Source: Fusobacterium sp. IOR10 (GTDB taxonomy: Bacteria > Fusobacteriota > Fusobacteriia > Fusobacteriales > Fusobacteriaceae). From it: 64,000 nt of DNA. The stretch lies in contig NZ_WJWY01000010.1 in the NCBI RefSeq assembly GCF_010367435.1, positions 1 through 64,000 of the forward strand, given 5' to 3'. A program made the position numbers and the translations under genes. The notes under the pieces are model-generated. The model was not told the DNA's origin. It was given only the letters and a program-made list of their open reading frames with translations, and searched no databases. How positions within the stretch are numbered: position 1 is the stretch's first letter; each line of letters starts with the position of its first letter. Below, piece after piece: positions 63,763 to 64,000 of the stretch.

Positions 63763-64000
63763 TTATTTTCTAGTATCTATAATAGTACCACATTCAGGAA
63801 CTATTCTCTTCATACCACACCCAAGACATTCTTGTCTACAATCTTGAGATAATTGTATTTTTAAAGCTTTTTCATATTCTTCTATTAAAAATTCCTTTGA
63901 CACTCCAATATCAACTATATCCCAAGGCAATTCTTGTTTCATATCTCTTCTTTTGAAATAATCTTCCCAAGACATACCTAATTCATCCATAGCAGCCATC
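63763..64000 (-). CDS. C-terminal end of a B12-binding radical SAM protein (TIGR03960-like), runs off window
   Basis: At least 78 residues, continuing past the right edge. The sequence LPWDIVDIGVSKEFLIEEYEKA followed by a Cys cluster DCRQECLGCGM matches the C-terminal end of large radical SAM proteins with a B12-binding domain (TIGR03960 group), often near ribosome or RNase G genes. The catalytic CxxxCxxC is outside the window, so function is not assigned. Confidence 0.65.
   Translation of the reverse strand, partial: MAAMDELGMSWEDYFKRRDMKQELPWDIVDIGVSKEFLIEEYEKALKIQLSQDCRQECLGCGMKRIVPECGTIIDTRK

Noticed and set aside
63763-64000. Zinc-ribbon protein as a complete small gene
   Set aside because: The frame is open to the right edge and its sequence matches the C-terminal end of a large radical SAM family, so it is a truncated view of a longer gene.

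Overview
This window is AT-rich chromosomal DNA with clean Shine-Dalgarno sites and tightly packed operons on both strands. Gene content points to an anaerobic, low-GC bacterium, most likely a fusobacterium (Fusobacterium, Cetobacterium or Ilyobacter type). It mixes Firmicutes-like housekeeping genes (YqeH, YqhQ/DUF1385, a PSP1/YaaT protein, a CodW-like HslV, GlpP) with a TRAP transporter, a tandem glycine riboswitch upstream of an alanine/glycine symporter (an arrangement known from Fusobacterium nucleatum) and one-chain PurL. The assignment is inferred from gene content; no rRNA is present to prove it. No tRNA, rRNA, CRISPR array or prophage was seen. The only mobile DNA is the end of an IS3-family element at the left edge.

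Layout. 1-126: end of an IS element. 146-2893 (-): P1-family peptidase and adenine deaminase. 3058-4509 (+): a short Ile/Leu/Val-rich ORF, a terminator, then branched-chain aminotransferase. 4523-10346 (-): trmFO, a xerC-like gene, hslV, yqeH, a pseudopilin-like gene and a flavoprotein. 10473-11017 (+): an unknown basic protein. 11027-16162 (-): rapZ, uvrC, a SpoIIE-type phosphatase and yqhQ. 16295-28947 (-): a large glycerol island made of glpP, a TRAP transporter, a HAD phosphatase, glpF, glpK, dhaK, dhaL, dhaM and an anaerobic glycerol-3-phosphate dehydrogenase set. 29079-29932 (+): mgtC-like gene. 30080-31859 (-): glycine riboswitch and symporter. 31893-45108 (-): the purine island (guaB, purD, purH, purN, purM, a PAS-GGDEF gene, purL, purK, purE). 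45342-59272 (+): HU, late cobalamin assembly genes, radC, a PSP1 protein, a methyltransferase, an ankyrin protein, uvrB, xseA, a TPR protein, dprA and topA. 59311-64000 (-): an ORP/NifX-like metal-cofactor operon led by a DUF134 regulator, then ung and the end of a radical SAM gene.

The most interesting signals are in RNA leaders. Both purine operons (purM-N-H-D and purE-K-L) have the same layered leader: a guanine-class purine riboswitch, a terminator, a short ORF starting MFFI, and a second terminator that overlaps the end of that ORF. Three glycerol-island transcripts (glpA, glpF and the TRAP gene dctP) carry a short hairpin with a purine-rich loop just before a terminator, and the island encodes GlpP, the glycerol-3-phosphate-responsive antiterminator. 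This suggests a GlpP regulon that includes a TRAP transporter. ilvE is preceded by a 46-codon ORF very rich in Ile, Leu and Val. Separately, the XerC-like recombinase lacks two of the six catalytic residues of its family.
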